Assembly (NCBI RefSeq): GCF_036245645.1
Contig: NZ_BTPE01000011.1
Location: 1 to 64,000, forward strand
Origin: Algoriphagus taiwanensis
Lineage (GTDB): Bacteria; Bacteroidota; Bacteroidia; Cytophagales; Cyclobacteriaceae
Direction of reading: 5' to 3'
DNA length: 64,000 bases
Position 1 is the stretch's first letter. Every line of letters begins with the position of its first letter. The notes beneath the pieces were generated by a model. It was not told the DNA's origin. It was given only the letters and a program-made list of their open reading frames with translations, and did no database searches. Positions 50,855 through 59,535 of this stretch are shown in pieces. Made by a program: the position numbers and the translations under genes.

Positions 50855-51449
50855 TTTCCTGGATGATTTATTTAAGAAACTGTTCAAACCTTCGGACAAT
50901 GCGCCGATGAAGGTGAAAGAAAACTTTGTCATCCAAGAGGAAGATCAGCGGGATTTGGAAGACTGGATGGAGTCTGCGGAATGCCAGCGATACTTTGATC
51001 TGGTTTTCAGAAACTATCATTTCAAACGAACCCAAATCAATGAAAGGCCCCAAGTACATATTCTGCAGTCGCCTTATGCCAATGGTTTTGCAGTGACCTA
51101 TGATGAGCCTTTCGATTTTCAATCCTTTTCAAGGATTTTCTTGGCTTTTAGCCGACGTATTTTAGATTTGGGATATCATCAGGTCAGTTTGGACCGAAAA
51201 TTTGAAGAAATTAACGAACAGGTGAAGGTGACTGAGAAGTTTTATTTCAAGCCGCCCTTGCAAGTACCCAAGGAAGGGGAGTTGATTTCTCAGCTTTTTG
51301 GGAATGTGGCCCTGGAAAAAGTCTCGATTGACAATCAACCCAGCTATATCAAATGCCTGGCGACGGTATATTCCGATCGCCTGTACCAAGATGCCGGCTC
51401 CTTCGATCAACTGATGGATGGCATCTTCAAAAAAAACAACAATGGATAG
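50847..51449 (+). CDS. conserved hypothetical protein, 200 residues
   Basis: The protein is soluble, charged and has no signal peptide or membrane segment: MANFLDDLFKKLFKPSDN, QRYFDLVFRNYHFKRTQINERPQVHILQ, YANGFAVTYDEPFDFQSFSRIFLAF, and VSIDNQPSYIKCLATVYSDR. I do not recognise a family. It overlaps recQ by eight bases and the NUDIX gene by eight, so it is made together with a DNA repair helicase and a nucleotide-cleaning enzyme. Its function is unknown. Confidence 0.75.
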   Translation: MANFLDDLFKKLFKPSDNAPMKVKENFVIQEEDQRDLEDWMESAECQRYFDLVFRNYHFKRTQINERPQVHILQSPYANGFAVTYDEPFDFQSFSRIFLAFSRRILDLGYHQVSLDRKFEEINEQVKVTEKFYFKPPLQVPKEGELISQLFGNVALEKVSIDNQPSYIKCLATVYSDRLYQDAGSFDQLMDGIFKKNNNG

Positions 51450-51993
51450 ACTCAGTCTGAGAAATCAACTTCAGGTTTACAGAACACCCTACGAGGAAGA
51501 ATCTCCCTTTATCGCCGATTTTCTGGAGCTTACCCAAGACCCTTTGGCTTACAAAAGAGAAAGGTTGGAGGGGCATTTCACCGCCTCGGCTTGGATTGTC
51601 AATAAGAAACGAACCCATACTCTTTTGACCTTGCATCGCAAATTGGGTCGATGGTTGCAATTGGGTGGACATGCCGACGGAAACGAAAACCTGATCGAGG
51701 TGGCTATGAAAGAAGCTCAAGAAGAAAGTGGTCTTCAAAGTCTGCGATTGGTTGACTCCACCATTTTTGATCTGGACAAACACATCATCCCAGAGCGTCC
51801 GCATGTGCCTGAGCATTTTCACTTTGATGTTCGATACCTTCTGGAAGCGGATATTCAGGAGCCTTTGCAAATCTCCGAGGAGAGTATTTCTCTTGCTTGG
51901 ATTGCTTTTGATTCTGTGGTGGATATGATCGGATACAATCCTTCCATTTTGAGGATGTTGGAAAAAACCAGTAAATCAGAAATACTTCTTTAA
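51442..51993 (+). CDS. NUDIX hydrolase
   Basis: From ATG 51442 the protein has 183 residues. The Nudix box is GGHADGNENLIEVAMKEAQE then ESGL (G-x5-E-x7-KEAQEE-x-GL), with Lys in place of the usual Arg. The region before (ASAWIVNKKRTHTLLTLHRKLGRWLQLGG) is the usual lead-in strand. An insert (KHIIPERPHVPEHFHFDVRYL) is typical of a subgroup active on nucleotide or isoprenoid diphosphates, but the substrate is not decidable. Its stop and the thioesterase start overlap as TAATG. Confidence 0.88.
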   Translation: MDRLSLRNQLQVYRTPYEEESPFIADFLELTQDPLAYKRERLEGHFTASAWIVNKKRTHTLLTLHRKLGRWLQLGGHADGNENLIEVAMKEAQEESGLQSLRLVDSTIFDLDKHIIPERPHVPEHFHFDVRYLLEADIQEPLQISEESISLAWIAFDSVVDMIGYNPSILRMLEKTSKSEILL

Positions 51994-52427
51994 TGCCTAA
52001 GGTCAATCCTGCAGAAATCCGCTCTGCCTTTACCTTTTCCAAACCGATTCAAGTCCGTTTTTCGGATATCGACGGATACCTTCATGTTAATAATGGCATC
52101 TATTTTAGCTATTTCGAACACGCGCGGGCGGTTTTCCTCTATGAAGCCTGTGGCTGGAATGTGCTGACTGTAGGAACTGTGGTGGGTAGAGTGGAGATCG
52201 ACTACCTGCGTCCCATCCATATGGAAGATCAGGTGGAAGCCTTGGTCCGATGTACCCGAGTAGGCAATTCTTCCTTTGATTTGGATCAATATCTGGTAGG
52301 CAAAAACGCAGCGGGCGAAGACCTCGTTTTTGCAAAATGCAAGTGTATTCTGGTCTCTGTGGATATGAAAACCATGAAGCCGGTACCGGTGCCAGCCGAA
52401 TACCGAGCCAAATTGGAGCAGTCCTAA
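51993..52427 (+). CDS. acyl-CoA thioesterase, 4HBT hot-dog fold
   Basis: The 144-residue protein has the 4-hydroxybenzoyl-CoA thioesterase-like pattern: VRFSDIDGYLHVNNGIYFSYFEHARAVFL with the catalytic Asp (DIDGYLHVNN), then VVGRVEIDYLRPIHMEDQVEALVRCTRVGNSS and LVFAKCKCILVSVDMKT. Family members hydrolyse acyl-CoA or acyl-ACP thioesters in the cytoplasm. It shares one base with the NUDIX stop. Confidence 0.9.
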   Translation: MPKVNPAEIRSAFTFSKPIQVRFSDIDGYLHVNNGIYFSYFEHARAVFLYEACGWNVLTVGTVVGRVEIDYLRPIHMEDQVEALVRCTRVGNSSFDLDQYLVGKNAAGEDLVFAKCKCILVSVDMKTMKPVPVPAEYRAKLEQS

Positions 52428-52439
52428 GCCCCAATTGCC

Positions 52440-52447
52440 TATCTTTG
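52440..52447 (+). promoter_or_regulatory. possible promoter -7 element before the TPR lipoprotein gene
   Basis: TATCTTTG fits TAnnTTTG and lies 19 bases before the GTG start at 52466. A TTG is present 24 bases upstream, a little far for the -33 element. Confidence 0.4.
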
Positions 52448-52465
52448 CGCAAAAATTACCCTCCC

Positions 52466-53176
52466 GTGAGAAAACTCTGGATGATTTCCCTGCTTTTTGC
52501 AGGTCTTTGGGCATGCAGTCCCAGTGAAGAAGAATTGTTGAAAAATGGCATGCAAAAGATGGATTCCCAGGCTTGGTCGGAAGCTGTTCAGGTTTTTGAC
52601 CGATTGCTTGAGAAAAATCCTGCTAACGCCACCGCGCTCAATGCCAAGGGTGTTGCTCTTTTTCAACAGGGGAAAATTGAAGAAGCTATCCCTGTATTTG
52701 ATCAGGCCATCACTGCCGATTCTACCAGCTACAAGCCTTGGTTTAACCGGGGCAATGCCAAGATGGAGTTGGAGAAATACAAAGAGGCCTTGGCAGACTT
52801 CAACATTGCCAGTGCTTTGGATGCCAGCCAGACTGATATTTATTTCAATAGAGGCACTGCACTTCTAAACATGGAGGAATACGAAGATGCCTTGCTTGAC
52901 TTTCAGGCTGTGTTGGAATCAAATCCAAATCAGGCGGATGCACATTTTCGAAAGGCAAAAGCCGAATTGGGGATGAATGATCCGCTTCACGGACTGGAGT
53001 CCTTGACCAACACGGTCAATCTAGATCCCAAAAATGCCGAGGCGTATTACCTATTGGGTGTGACTCGAATGAGTGCTTTGGGTCAGAAAAGTGAGGGCTG
53101 TGCCGACCTGAAGATGGCGCTATCCTTGGGCTATTCACAGGCAGAAACCTGGATCAAAGACTTCTGCGAAAATTAA
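52466..53176 (+). CDS. TPR-repeat lipoprotein
   Basis: From GTG 52466 the 236-residue protein has a lipoprotein signal (RKLWMISLLFAGLWAC, Cys17) and five or six TPR units (AWSEAVQVFDRLLEKNPANATALNAKGVALF, YKPWFNRGNAKMELEKYKEALADF, YFNRGTALLNMEEYEDALLDF, AEAYYLLGVTRMS). It is a periplasmic-facing scaffold of unknown partner. The open frame reaches 129 bases further upstream into the thioesterase gene, but only the GTG start gives the signal sequence. ATG 52481 is an alternative. The Sua5-type gene begins four bases after its stop. Confidence 0.85.
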   Translation: MRKLWMISLLFAGLWACSPSEEELLKNGMQKMDSQAWSEAVQVFDRLLEKNPANATALNAKGVALFQQGKIEEAIPVFDQAITADSTSYKPWFNRGNAKMELEKYKEALADFNIASALDASQTDIYFNRGTALLNMEEYEDALLDFQAVLESNPNQADAHFRKAKAELGMNDPLHGLESLTNTVNLDPKNAEAYYLLGVTRMSALGQKSEGCADLKMALSLGYSQAETWIKDFCEN

Positions 53177-53179
53177 TTC

Positions 53180-54136
53180 ATGGCTGAAATCGGAAAAGAT
53201 ATTGCCCAAGCCCGGTATTTTTTGGAAAATGGCCAACTCGTGGGGATTCCCACTGAGACCGTCTATGGCCTTGCCGGTGATGCCTTGAATCCCGAGTCAG
53301 TCGCTTTGATTTTTGAGACAAAAAATCGTCCCAGTTTTGATCCTCTCATTTTGCACACCTCTTCTTTGGAAAGAGTGGAGGAGTTTGTTTCGGACTTTCC
53401 TGAGAATCTGAAAAAACTAGCGCATGCTTTCTGGCCAGGTCCGTTGACCTTGCTTTTGCCCAGAAAGCCGATCGTTCCTGATTTGGTGACATCGGGTTTG
53501 GAGCGGGTTGCGGTTCGTGTTCCAAAGCATTCATTGACTTTGACTTTGCTGGAATCTCTTGATTTCCCTTTGGCAGCTCCGAGTGCCAATCCTTTTGGCT
53601 ACATCAGCCCCACAGCTCCAGCCCATGTAGAGGCCCAATTGGGAGATAAGATTCCTTACATACTTGATGGTGGGGCTTGTGAAGTGGGTTTGGAAAGTAC
53701 AATTGTAGGTTTGGAAGGAGAGGAAGCGGTGATTTACCGCCTGGGAGGATTGGATATTTCGGAAATCGAAAAGTTGATTGGCCCGGTAAATGTAAAAGAT
53801 CACAGCTCCAGCAATCCAGCCGCTCCCGGTCAGTTGGAGAGCCATTATGCACCGAGGAAGCCGTTTCTTTTGGGAGATTTGGAAAAGCTGGTTTCGGAAA
53901 AAAAGAGAGAAGGAGTGAAGTTTGGTGTGCTGAGTTTTGCCAAACATTTCCCGGAAATAGAAAATCAAATGACCCTGAGTCCGGAAGCCAACCTTCATGA
54001 AGCTGCCAAAAATCTCTTTGCAGCCATGCGGACCTTGGACCAAAGCCAAGCTGAAGTGATTTTGGCTGAGTTGATGCCTGAAACTGGATTGGGAAGAGCA
54101 ATCAATGACCGGTTGAGAAGAGCTTCAGTCAAATAA
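53180..54136 (+). CDS. L-threonylcarbamoyladenylate synthase (Sua5/YwlC type)
   Basis: The 318-residue protein makes threonylcarbamoyl-AMP from threonine, bicarbonate and ATP for the t6A modification of ANN-decoding tRNAs. The YrdC domain (about 1-195) shows GQLVGIPTETVYGLAGDALN, KNRPSFDPLILH, FWPGPLTLLLPRK and PLAAPSANPFGYISPTAPAHV. The C-terminal Sua5 domain begins with SNPAAPGQLESHYAPRKPF, the linker motif that distinguishes Sua5 from the short TsaC form. It closes the plus-strand run from recQ. Confidence 0.93.
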   Translation: MAEIGKDIAQARYFLENGQLVGIPTETVYGLAGDALNPESVALIFETKNRPSFDPLILHTSSLERVEEFVSDFPENLKKLAHAFWPGPLTLLLPRKPIVPDLVTSGLERVAVRVPKHSLTLTLLESLDFPLAAPSANPFGYISPTAPAHVEAQLGDKIPYILDGGACEVGLESTIVGLEGEEAVIYRLGGLDISEIEKLIGPVNVKDHSSSNPAAPGQLESHYAPRKPFLLGDLEKLVSEKKREGVKFGVLSFAKHFPEIENQMTLSPEANLHEAAKNLFAAMRTLDQSQAEVILAELMPETGLGRAINDRLRRASVK

Positions 54137-54352
54137 CTCCTAAGTATAATTTCGATTACTTTCTCAAAAGACAAATTTTTCAATCTTTCAATTTTTGAAT
54201 CTTTCGATCATCCTATCCATTCAATCGATTACGGAATTCCTATCCAAAGAATTCACAAATTGATCGCAGAAAAAGGCCAAGAATTGCATGAAATTGGCTT
54301 AAATTCAAACTCTTTTTAAAAGATGAATTTGAAAAACCATTAAACTAATCTT

Positions 54353-55552
54353 ATGAGTTCAACCGTAAAAAATGTCGATAGTCTGAGTTTTGCAGGGAAG
54401 AAAGCACTCGTTCGGGTGGATTTCAATGTGCCTCTGGATGAGAATTTCGCTGTCACTGACGATACCCGTATTCAGGCAGCTATTCCCACTATCAAGAAAA
54501 TTTTGAAGGATGGAGGATCTGCTATTTTGATGTCCCACTTGGGCAGACCAAAAGGTGGGCCCGAAGACAAATATTCGCTTAAGCATATTGTATCTGCTGT
54601 AGAGGCTGCTTTGGGTCAAAAGATCAAGTTTGCCGGCGATTGCATCGGTTCTGATGCGGCGAAATTGGCAGCAGGACTTGGTTCTGGTGAAGTGCTTTTG
54701 TTGGAAAACCTTCGCTTCTACAAAGAAGAAGAAAAAGGGGACAAGGACTTTGCTGGCAAACTGGCGAAATTGGGTGATGTGTATGTGAACGATGCATTCG
54801 GTACTGCACACCGGGCGCATGCGTCTACAGCCGTGATTGCTGAGTTTTTCAAGGACAAAGTAGCCGGATACCTTATGGAATCTGAGCTGACCAATGCAGA
54901 TAAAGTATTGGATAAAGCCGAAAGACCTTATACTGCCGTCATGGGCGGTGCCAAGATTGCGGATAAAATCCTGATCATCGAGCGTCTGTTGGACAAAGTG
55001 GACAATCTGATCATTGGAGGAGGGATGTCCTATACTTTTGCTAAAGCGCAAGGTGGGAAAATCGGAACTTCCCTTTTGGAGGAAGATAAGCTGGACTATG
55101 TATTGGAATTGATGCAAAAGGCGAAAGCAAAAGGTGTTAATCTGATTTTGCCAGTGGATACCGTGATTGCAGATGCCTTTGCCAATGATGCCCACCAGGA
55201 CTTGGTAAGCAGCGGAGAGATTCCTGATGGCTGGATGGGCTTGGATATCGGGCCAAAGACAAGAGAGCTTTTCGGGAAGACGATTTGGGACTCCAAAACC
55301 ATTCTTTGGAATGGACCGATGGGTGTGTTTGAAATGGAGTCTTTTAACAAAGGGACTATCGCAATCGCGGAATATGTGGCTCAAGCCACCCAGAAGGGGG
55401 CTTTCTCCCTGATCGGAGGAGGTGATTCTGCCGCAGCAGTGAATAAGTTTGGATTTACCGATCATGTATCCTATGTCTCCACAGGAGGCGGTGCCTTGCT
55501 AGAGCATATGGAAGGAAAAGTGCTTCCGGGAGTAGCTGCATTGGCAGAATAA
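54353..55552 (+). CDS. pgk: phosphoglycerate kinase
   Basis: The 399-residue glycolytic enzyme converts 1,3-bisphosphoglycerate and ADP to 3-phosphoglycerate and ATP. It shows RVDFNVPLDENFAVTDDTRI, SHLGRPKGGPEDKYSLKHI, LLENLRFYKEEEKGD, VNDAFGTAHRAHAST, AVMGGAKIADKI and the C-terminal FSLIGGGDSAAAVNKFG. All core blocks are present. It is a single gene behind a 216-base spacer, with copy B of the 123 bp repeat just after it. Confidence 0.97.
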   Translation: MSSTVKNVDSLSFAGKKALVRVDFNVPLDENFAVTDDTRIQAAIPTIKKILKDGGSAILMSHLGRPKGGPEDKYSLKHIVSAVEAALGQKIKFAGDCIGSDAAKLAAGLGSGEVLLLENLRFYKEEEKGDKDFAGKLAKLGDVYVNDAFGTAHRAHASTAVIAEFFKDKVAGYLMESELTNADKVLDKAERPYTAVMGGAKIADKILIIERLLDKVDNLIIGGGMSYTFAKAQGGKIGTSLLEEDKLDYVLELMQKAKAKGVNLILPVDTVIADAFANDAHQDLVSSGEIPDGWMGLDIGPKTRELFGKTIWDSKTILWNGPMGVFEMESFNKGTIAIAEYVAQATQKGAFSLIGGGDSAAAVNKFGFTDHVSYVSTGGGALLEHMEGKVLPGVAALAE

Positions 55553-55574
55553 TCAAAAATTTACTTCAAGAGCA

Positions 55575-55697
55575 AAGAGGCTGTCTTAAAAGTGAAGTTT
55601 GTCACATTGAGCGAAGTCGAAATGTCGTCCAGAAAGCTGGAAATGGCCTTCGACTCCGCTCAGGCTGACAACGAAACGATTTATGAGACAGCCTCTT
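55575..55697. repeat. 123 bp MITE-like inverted-repeat element, copy B
   Basis: Bounded by AAGAGGCTGTCT and AGACAGCCTCTT (12 bp perfect terminal inverted repeats). It is the reverse complement of 25380-25502, with only a few differences (for example CCGG to CTGG inside, and the last bases before the terminal repeat). Like copy A, it fills the gap between two convergent genes, here pgk and the phosphatase-family gene. Confidence 0.8.
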
Positions 55698-55755
55698 AAT
55701 TTTTTATGATAATAAAGGCCTTCCCAAAAGTTCAAATTTTGGAAAAGCTTAAGGT

Positions 55756-56607
55756 TCAGAAATTCAACTCCACCATCACCGGAAAATGGTCCGAGGGGTA
55801 CTTTTTCCCATAATTATCAGTCAAAATCCCGTGTCGGATCACTTCGATTTTTCCGGATGCAAAAATGTGATCTATGATTCCATCAGGCATCTTTTCCCAA
55901 TCAAAACCTGTAAAGGTTCCTTGTGGGCCATAGGAAGGAATTTTTGAAATCAGGCGGGCATCCTGCCAGTTGGGGTTGGAAACAATGGTTTCGTAGGCGG
56001 GATTGTCAGGAGTCACATTGAAGTCACCCATCCAAATCACGGGAAGGTTTTCTGTATTGATTTTTTGAATTTGAGCTGCTACCAGTTTGCTGCTTTCTTC
56101 TCTTGCCTGCTGTCCGATGTGATCATAGTGGATATTGAACACATAAAAACGAGTCCCTTCTTTACTCTTGAACCTTCCCCAAGTGCAAATCCTATTCAAG
56201 GCTGCATCCCAGCCTTTGCTAGGCTGCTCAGGGGTAGGAGAAAGCCAAAAAGTCCCTGAATCTTCCAATTGATACAAATTGGGGTCAAAGTGAATCGGTG
56301 AAAACTCACCTTTTTCCTTGCCGTCATCCCTGCCTACTCCAATAGATTGAAATCCCAATCCTTCATTGATTTGCCGTAATTGATGAACCAAGGTTTCTTG
56401 TGTTCCAAAGAGCCCAATTTGATGAAACTGAATCAAATGAATGACATGGGGAGCTCGGTCTTTCCAGAGATTGCCTTCATCGTTGGGATTGTCCCAACGG
56501 ATATTGAACGTAGCGAAGCGGTGGGTTTGGGCTGAAACAGGGACCACTAACAGTAGGAAAAGTAATCCTGCTAGCAGCGAGTGGATTAAGTTGGGTTTTG
56601 AAGTCAT
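55756..56607 (-). CDS. exported endonuclease/exonuclease/phosphatase-family protein
   Basis: The 283-residue protein has a signal peptide (LLAGLLFLLLVVPVSAQ) and an EEP fold: RFATFNIRWDNPND (first metal Asn), GLFGTQETLVHQL with the Glu, FYVFNIHYDHIGQQAREESSKLVA with the His, VIWMGDFNVTPDNPAYE with Asp-Asn, and KYPSDHFPVMVELNF with the final Asp-His. Related exported proteins are phosphodiesterases or nucleases of unknown substrate. It stands alone on the minus strand. Confidence 0.88.
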   Translation of the reverse strand: MTSKPNLIHSLLAGLLFLLLVVPVSAQTHRFATFNIRWDNPNDEGNLWKDRAPHVIHLIQFHQIGLFGTQETLVHQLRQINEGLGFQSIGVGRDDGKEKGEFSPIHFDPNLYQLEDSGTFWLSPTPEQPSKGWDAALNRICTWGRFKSKEGTRFYVFNIHYDHIGQQAREESSKLVAAQIQKINTENLPVIWMGDFNVTPDNPAYETIVSNPNWQDARLISKIPSYGPQGTFTGFDWEKMPDGIIDHIFASGKIEVIRHGILTDNYGKKYPSDHFPVMVELNF

Positions 56608-56667
56608 GATGAACTTATTCGTGTAAAAAGGCTTATTGATCTAGAAAACGCATGCTATTTTAAAATT

Positions 56668-57561
56668 ATGAAAACCATTGATCCCAAAGAACTCAAAACC
56701 CAAGATTTGCAGGCGATTTTGCAAGGTGCAGTTGCACCAAGACCTATTGCTTTCGCCAGTACTGTTGATTTGGAAGAGAATGTGAACCTCAGTCCTTTCA
56801 GCTTTTTTAATCTTTTCAGTGCCAATCCTCCGATTCTTGTATTTTCTCCCAGTCGAAGAGTGAGGGACAATACTACCAAGCATACCTTGGAAAATGTGCT
56901 GGAAGTGCCAGAAGTGGTCATTCACATCGTCGGCTTTGATCAGGTGGAGCAGATGTCTCTGGCGAGTACAGAATATCCAAAAGGAGTCAACGAGTTTCAA
57001 AAAGCAGGGCTTACGGCTGTAAAGTCTGACCTAGTTGCACCACCTCGCGTAAAAGAGTCTCCGGTAGCTTTTGAGTGCCGGGTAAATGAGGTCAAATCAC
57101 TCGGTGACCAAGGTGGAGCGGGAAATTTGGTGATTTGCGAGATTCTAAGAATTCATCTCGATGAGCGGATTTTGGATGATAAAGGAGCGATTGACCCGAA
57201 TATTCTTGCTCCGGTTGCGCGATTGGGAGGTAGCTGGTACTCCAAGATTACTCCGGATTCCCTTTTTCAAATCCCTAAGCCACTGACTACTTTGGGTATC
57301 GGGGTGGATCAGATTCCTGAGGAAATCAGAACCAGTTCTGTACTGACAGGAAATAATCTGGGACGCTTGGGAAATGTGGAACAATTGCCTGCCAAAGAGG
57401 AAGTGGAAAAGCTTTCCCAGTCATCAGAAGTTGAGGAGATGCGAATTCGATTCCAAAATGACGCGGATTCTTGGACGGATCATTTGCATCGTTGGGCCAA
57501 AGAGGAACTGGATGCCGGGAATGTGGACCTCGCTTGGAAGATTCTCCTACAAAAGCCATAA
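56668..57561 (+). CDS. flavin reductase-like (FMN-binding split-barrel) protein
   Basis: The 297-residue protein has the flavin-reductase-like domain in residues 1-200: AILQGAVAPRPIAFASTVD, NVNLSPFSFFNLFSANPPILVFSPSRR, NTLEN-type and PKGVNEFQKAGLTAVKS. It is expected to bind FMN. The C-terminal 90 residues (LGRLGNVEQLPAKEEVEKL on) are an extra helical tail typical of a Bacteroidota subgroup. The partner monooxygenase, if any, is not adjacent. Confidence 0.85.
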   Translation: MKTIDPKELKTQDLQAILQGAVAPRPIAFASTVDLEENVNLSPFSFFNLFSANPPILVFSPSRRVRDNTTKHTLENVLEVPEVVIHIVGFDQVEQMSLASTEYPKGVNEFQKAGLTAVKSDLVAPPRVKESPVAFECRVNEVKSLGDQGGAGNLVICEILRIHLDERILDDKGAIDPNILAPVARLGGSWYSKITPDSLFQIPKPLTTLGIGVDQIPEEIRTSSVLTGNNLGRLGNVEQLPAKEEVEKLSQSSEVEEMRIRFQNDADSWTDHLHRWAKEELDAGNVDLAWKILLQKP

Positions 57562-57570
57562 AAGTAAAAT

Positions 57571-57600
57571 CCCTCAAATTTTCGAATTTGAGGGGTTTTT
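57571..57600. terminator. two-way terminator between flavin reductase and sppA
   Basis: CCCTCAAATT (57571-57580) and AATTTGAGGG (57585-57594) pair perfectly around a TTCG tetraloop. GTTTTTGTTTTT follows on the plus strand and ATTTTACTTTT on the minus strand, so it can serve both convergent genes. Confidence 0.88.
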
Positions 57601-57619
57601 GTTTTTCACCAAGGTGAAT

Positions 57620-59386
57620 TTATTTGATAGTAATGTCCTGAGGCATTCTCACCTGGACTCCCTGATAATGCTTGATTTTCTGGATTTTTTGGTACAAAGG
57701 ATATTGATCTCCTAGATATACTTGAAGAAGTTTGGCCTGTACATTGTCAGAGAAAGAAGTCATAAACTCCTCAAACCAAGGCTTCTGCTCAGGGTAAAAT
57801 ACAACCCGGTAGTCATCTCCTGCGTCGATTTTGGCAGCGGCAATTTCAATAGCAGTATCCAATCCACCCAAAACGTCCACCAAACCTCTGGCTTTGGCTT
57901 GATTTCCCGTCCAAACTCGCCCTGAAGCCACTTTCTTTACAGAATCGGGGTGCATGCCACGGCCTTCCGCCACTCTGGAAATGAAGGTCTCATAGCCGTC
58001 TTCCAAGGAAGACTGAATGATGGTTTTTTCCACTTCGGTAGTAGGTCTGCCCGGGTTCATAAAATCAGAAAGTTCGCCGGTAGTAACTACATCGGTTGTT
58101 ACCCCTAGTTTGTCATTGATCAGTTCCTGTACATTAAACCAAAGGCCGAAAATGCCAATAGAACCTGTGATGGTATTCGGCTGTGCGACGATGGTGTCTG
58201 CAGGTACAGAAATGTAATACCCTCCTGAGGCAGCTACTTCACCCATGGAAGCGATGACTGGCTTTACTTTTTTGGTTTCGATCAGTTCTCTCCAGATCAC
58301 ATCAGATGCTAGGATAGATCCGCCTGGAGAATTCACCCTAAGAACAATCGCCTTGATATCGTCGTCTTTTCTTGCCTTTCGGATTTCTTTGGCAAATTTT
58401 TCCGAACTGATTACTCCCTCAGCACTTCCTCCTACGATATCACCTTCGGCAATGATGACCGCAATTCGGTTTTTGGAAGTGATATTTTTTGACTTGGCCA
58501 AAGAGCCCAAATCGGTAGCATTGATTCTTGAGATGTCTGCGTCTTCCTCCAGTCCGAGTTTTTCTCTCAACTTGGCATGAACTTGATCCTCATAAAGAAG
58601 TTCGGTAGCCAAGCCATAGGTCACGGCATCCGCAGGCTTTCTTACCAGCATTTTTGAATTGATATTCATCAGACTGTCAGGAGTCATCTCCAAGCTTGCA
58701 GCAATGAGATTGATTGCATGGGCATTGATGTCATCCAAAAAATATTGCGTCTGCAATCTGTTTTCCGGGCTCATTTTGTCCAGAATGAATGGCTCAACGG
58801 CGCTTTTGAACTCACCTACCCGAAATACTTCTGGCTGGATTCCTACTTTTTCGAAGAATCCTTTCAGGAAAATAGACTCAGAAGCGAGTCCGTTGAAGTC
58901 AATACCTCCCAGAGGATTTAGGTAAATCTCGTCAGCTACAGAGGCCAAAAAGTAGCCTCCTTCTCCATAAGCCTCATCGTAGGCGATGATGAATTTCCCG
59001 GATTCTTTGAAGTCAAGCAAGGCTTCTCTCAGGTCCAATAAACCTGCCTGTCCAGCCAAAATCAACCCTGTATTGAGGTAGATACCTTTGATGTTATCGT
59101 TGGTTTTTGCCTCTGAAATGGCCTTTTTCAAATTGATCAAGCCGGCATTCATCTGATTTCCGAAAGGGTTTCCAAAGCCGCCAAAATCAAAATCATTATC
59201 CGTAGTTCGCTCTACTAGCACTCTGCCGTTGAGATTCAGGTGCAACACGGTGTTTTCTTTCACCTTCACTTCCTTTTCGGAAGAAGAGGCGATGATGCCA
59301 ATGATTCCAAAAAGCACGAGAAAGCTGAGAATTGAAAACACAAACAGACCGACGATGACGGCCAATACATTACCTAGAAATTTCAT
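57620..59386 (-). CDS. sppA: signal peptide peptidase SppA, long type
   Basis: The 588-residue membrane protease has one N-terminal membrane helix (VLAVIVGLFVFSILSFLVLFG) and two tandem SppA/ClpP-like domains. The N-terminal domain supplies the general-base Lys (FRVGEFKSAVEPF, near 200), and the C-terminal domain the nucleophile Ser in MGEVAASGGYYIS (near 390), as in the E. coli 67K protein. It degrades cleaved signal peptides in the membrane. Single gene. Confidence 0.95.
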   Translation of the reverse strand: MKFLGNVLAVIVGLFVFSILSFLVLFGIIGIIASSSEKEVKVKENTVLHLNLNGRVLVERTTDNDFDFGGFGNPFGNQMNAGLINLKKAISEAKTNDNIKGIYLNTGLILAGQAGLLDLREALLDFKESGKFIIAYDEAYGEGGYFLASVADEIYLNPLGGIDFNGLASESIFLKGFFEKVGIQPEVFRVGEFKSAVEPFILDKMSPENRLQTQYFLDDINAHAINLIAASLEMTPDSLMNINSKMLVRKPADAVTYGLATELLYEDQVHAKLREKLGLEEDADISRINATDLGSLAKSKNITSKNRIAVIIAEGDIVGGSAEGVISSEKFAKEIRKARKDDDIKAIVLRVNSPGGSILASDVIWRELIETKKVKPVIASMGEVAASGGYYISVPADTIVAQPNTITGSIGIFGLWFNVQELINDKLGVTTDVVTTGELSDFMNPGRPTTEVEKTIIQSSLEDGYETFISRVAEGRGMHPDSVKKVASGRVWTGNQAKARGLVDVLGGLDTAIEIAAAKIDAGDDYRVVFYPEQKPWFEEFMTSFSDNVQAKLLQVYLGDQYPLYQKIQKIKHYQGVQVRMPQDITIK

Positions 59387-59535
59387 TTTATATACCAGTT
59401 ATTTACTTTCAGTCGATGATTCCATTTACTTTTCCCTTCCACGAGGATTTGGATTTGCTCCTGTTTATGGGAATTTTATTTTGCACGAAATTAACTCAAA
59501 TTGGGCGGTGTTTACAATCACCTAAGTGATAAGCG

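Noticed and set aside
54137..54352. Possible regulatory RNA in the spacer before pgk
   Set aside because: The AT-rich spacer has repeated CAATC/GAATC-like words but no stable hairpin or recognised riboswitch motif; I see nothing supportable.
54359..55465. 368-codon open frame opposite pgk
   Set aside because: It lies wholly antisense to a well-conserved enzyme gene and its protein resembles no family; it reflects codon bias of pgk.
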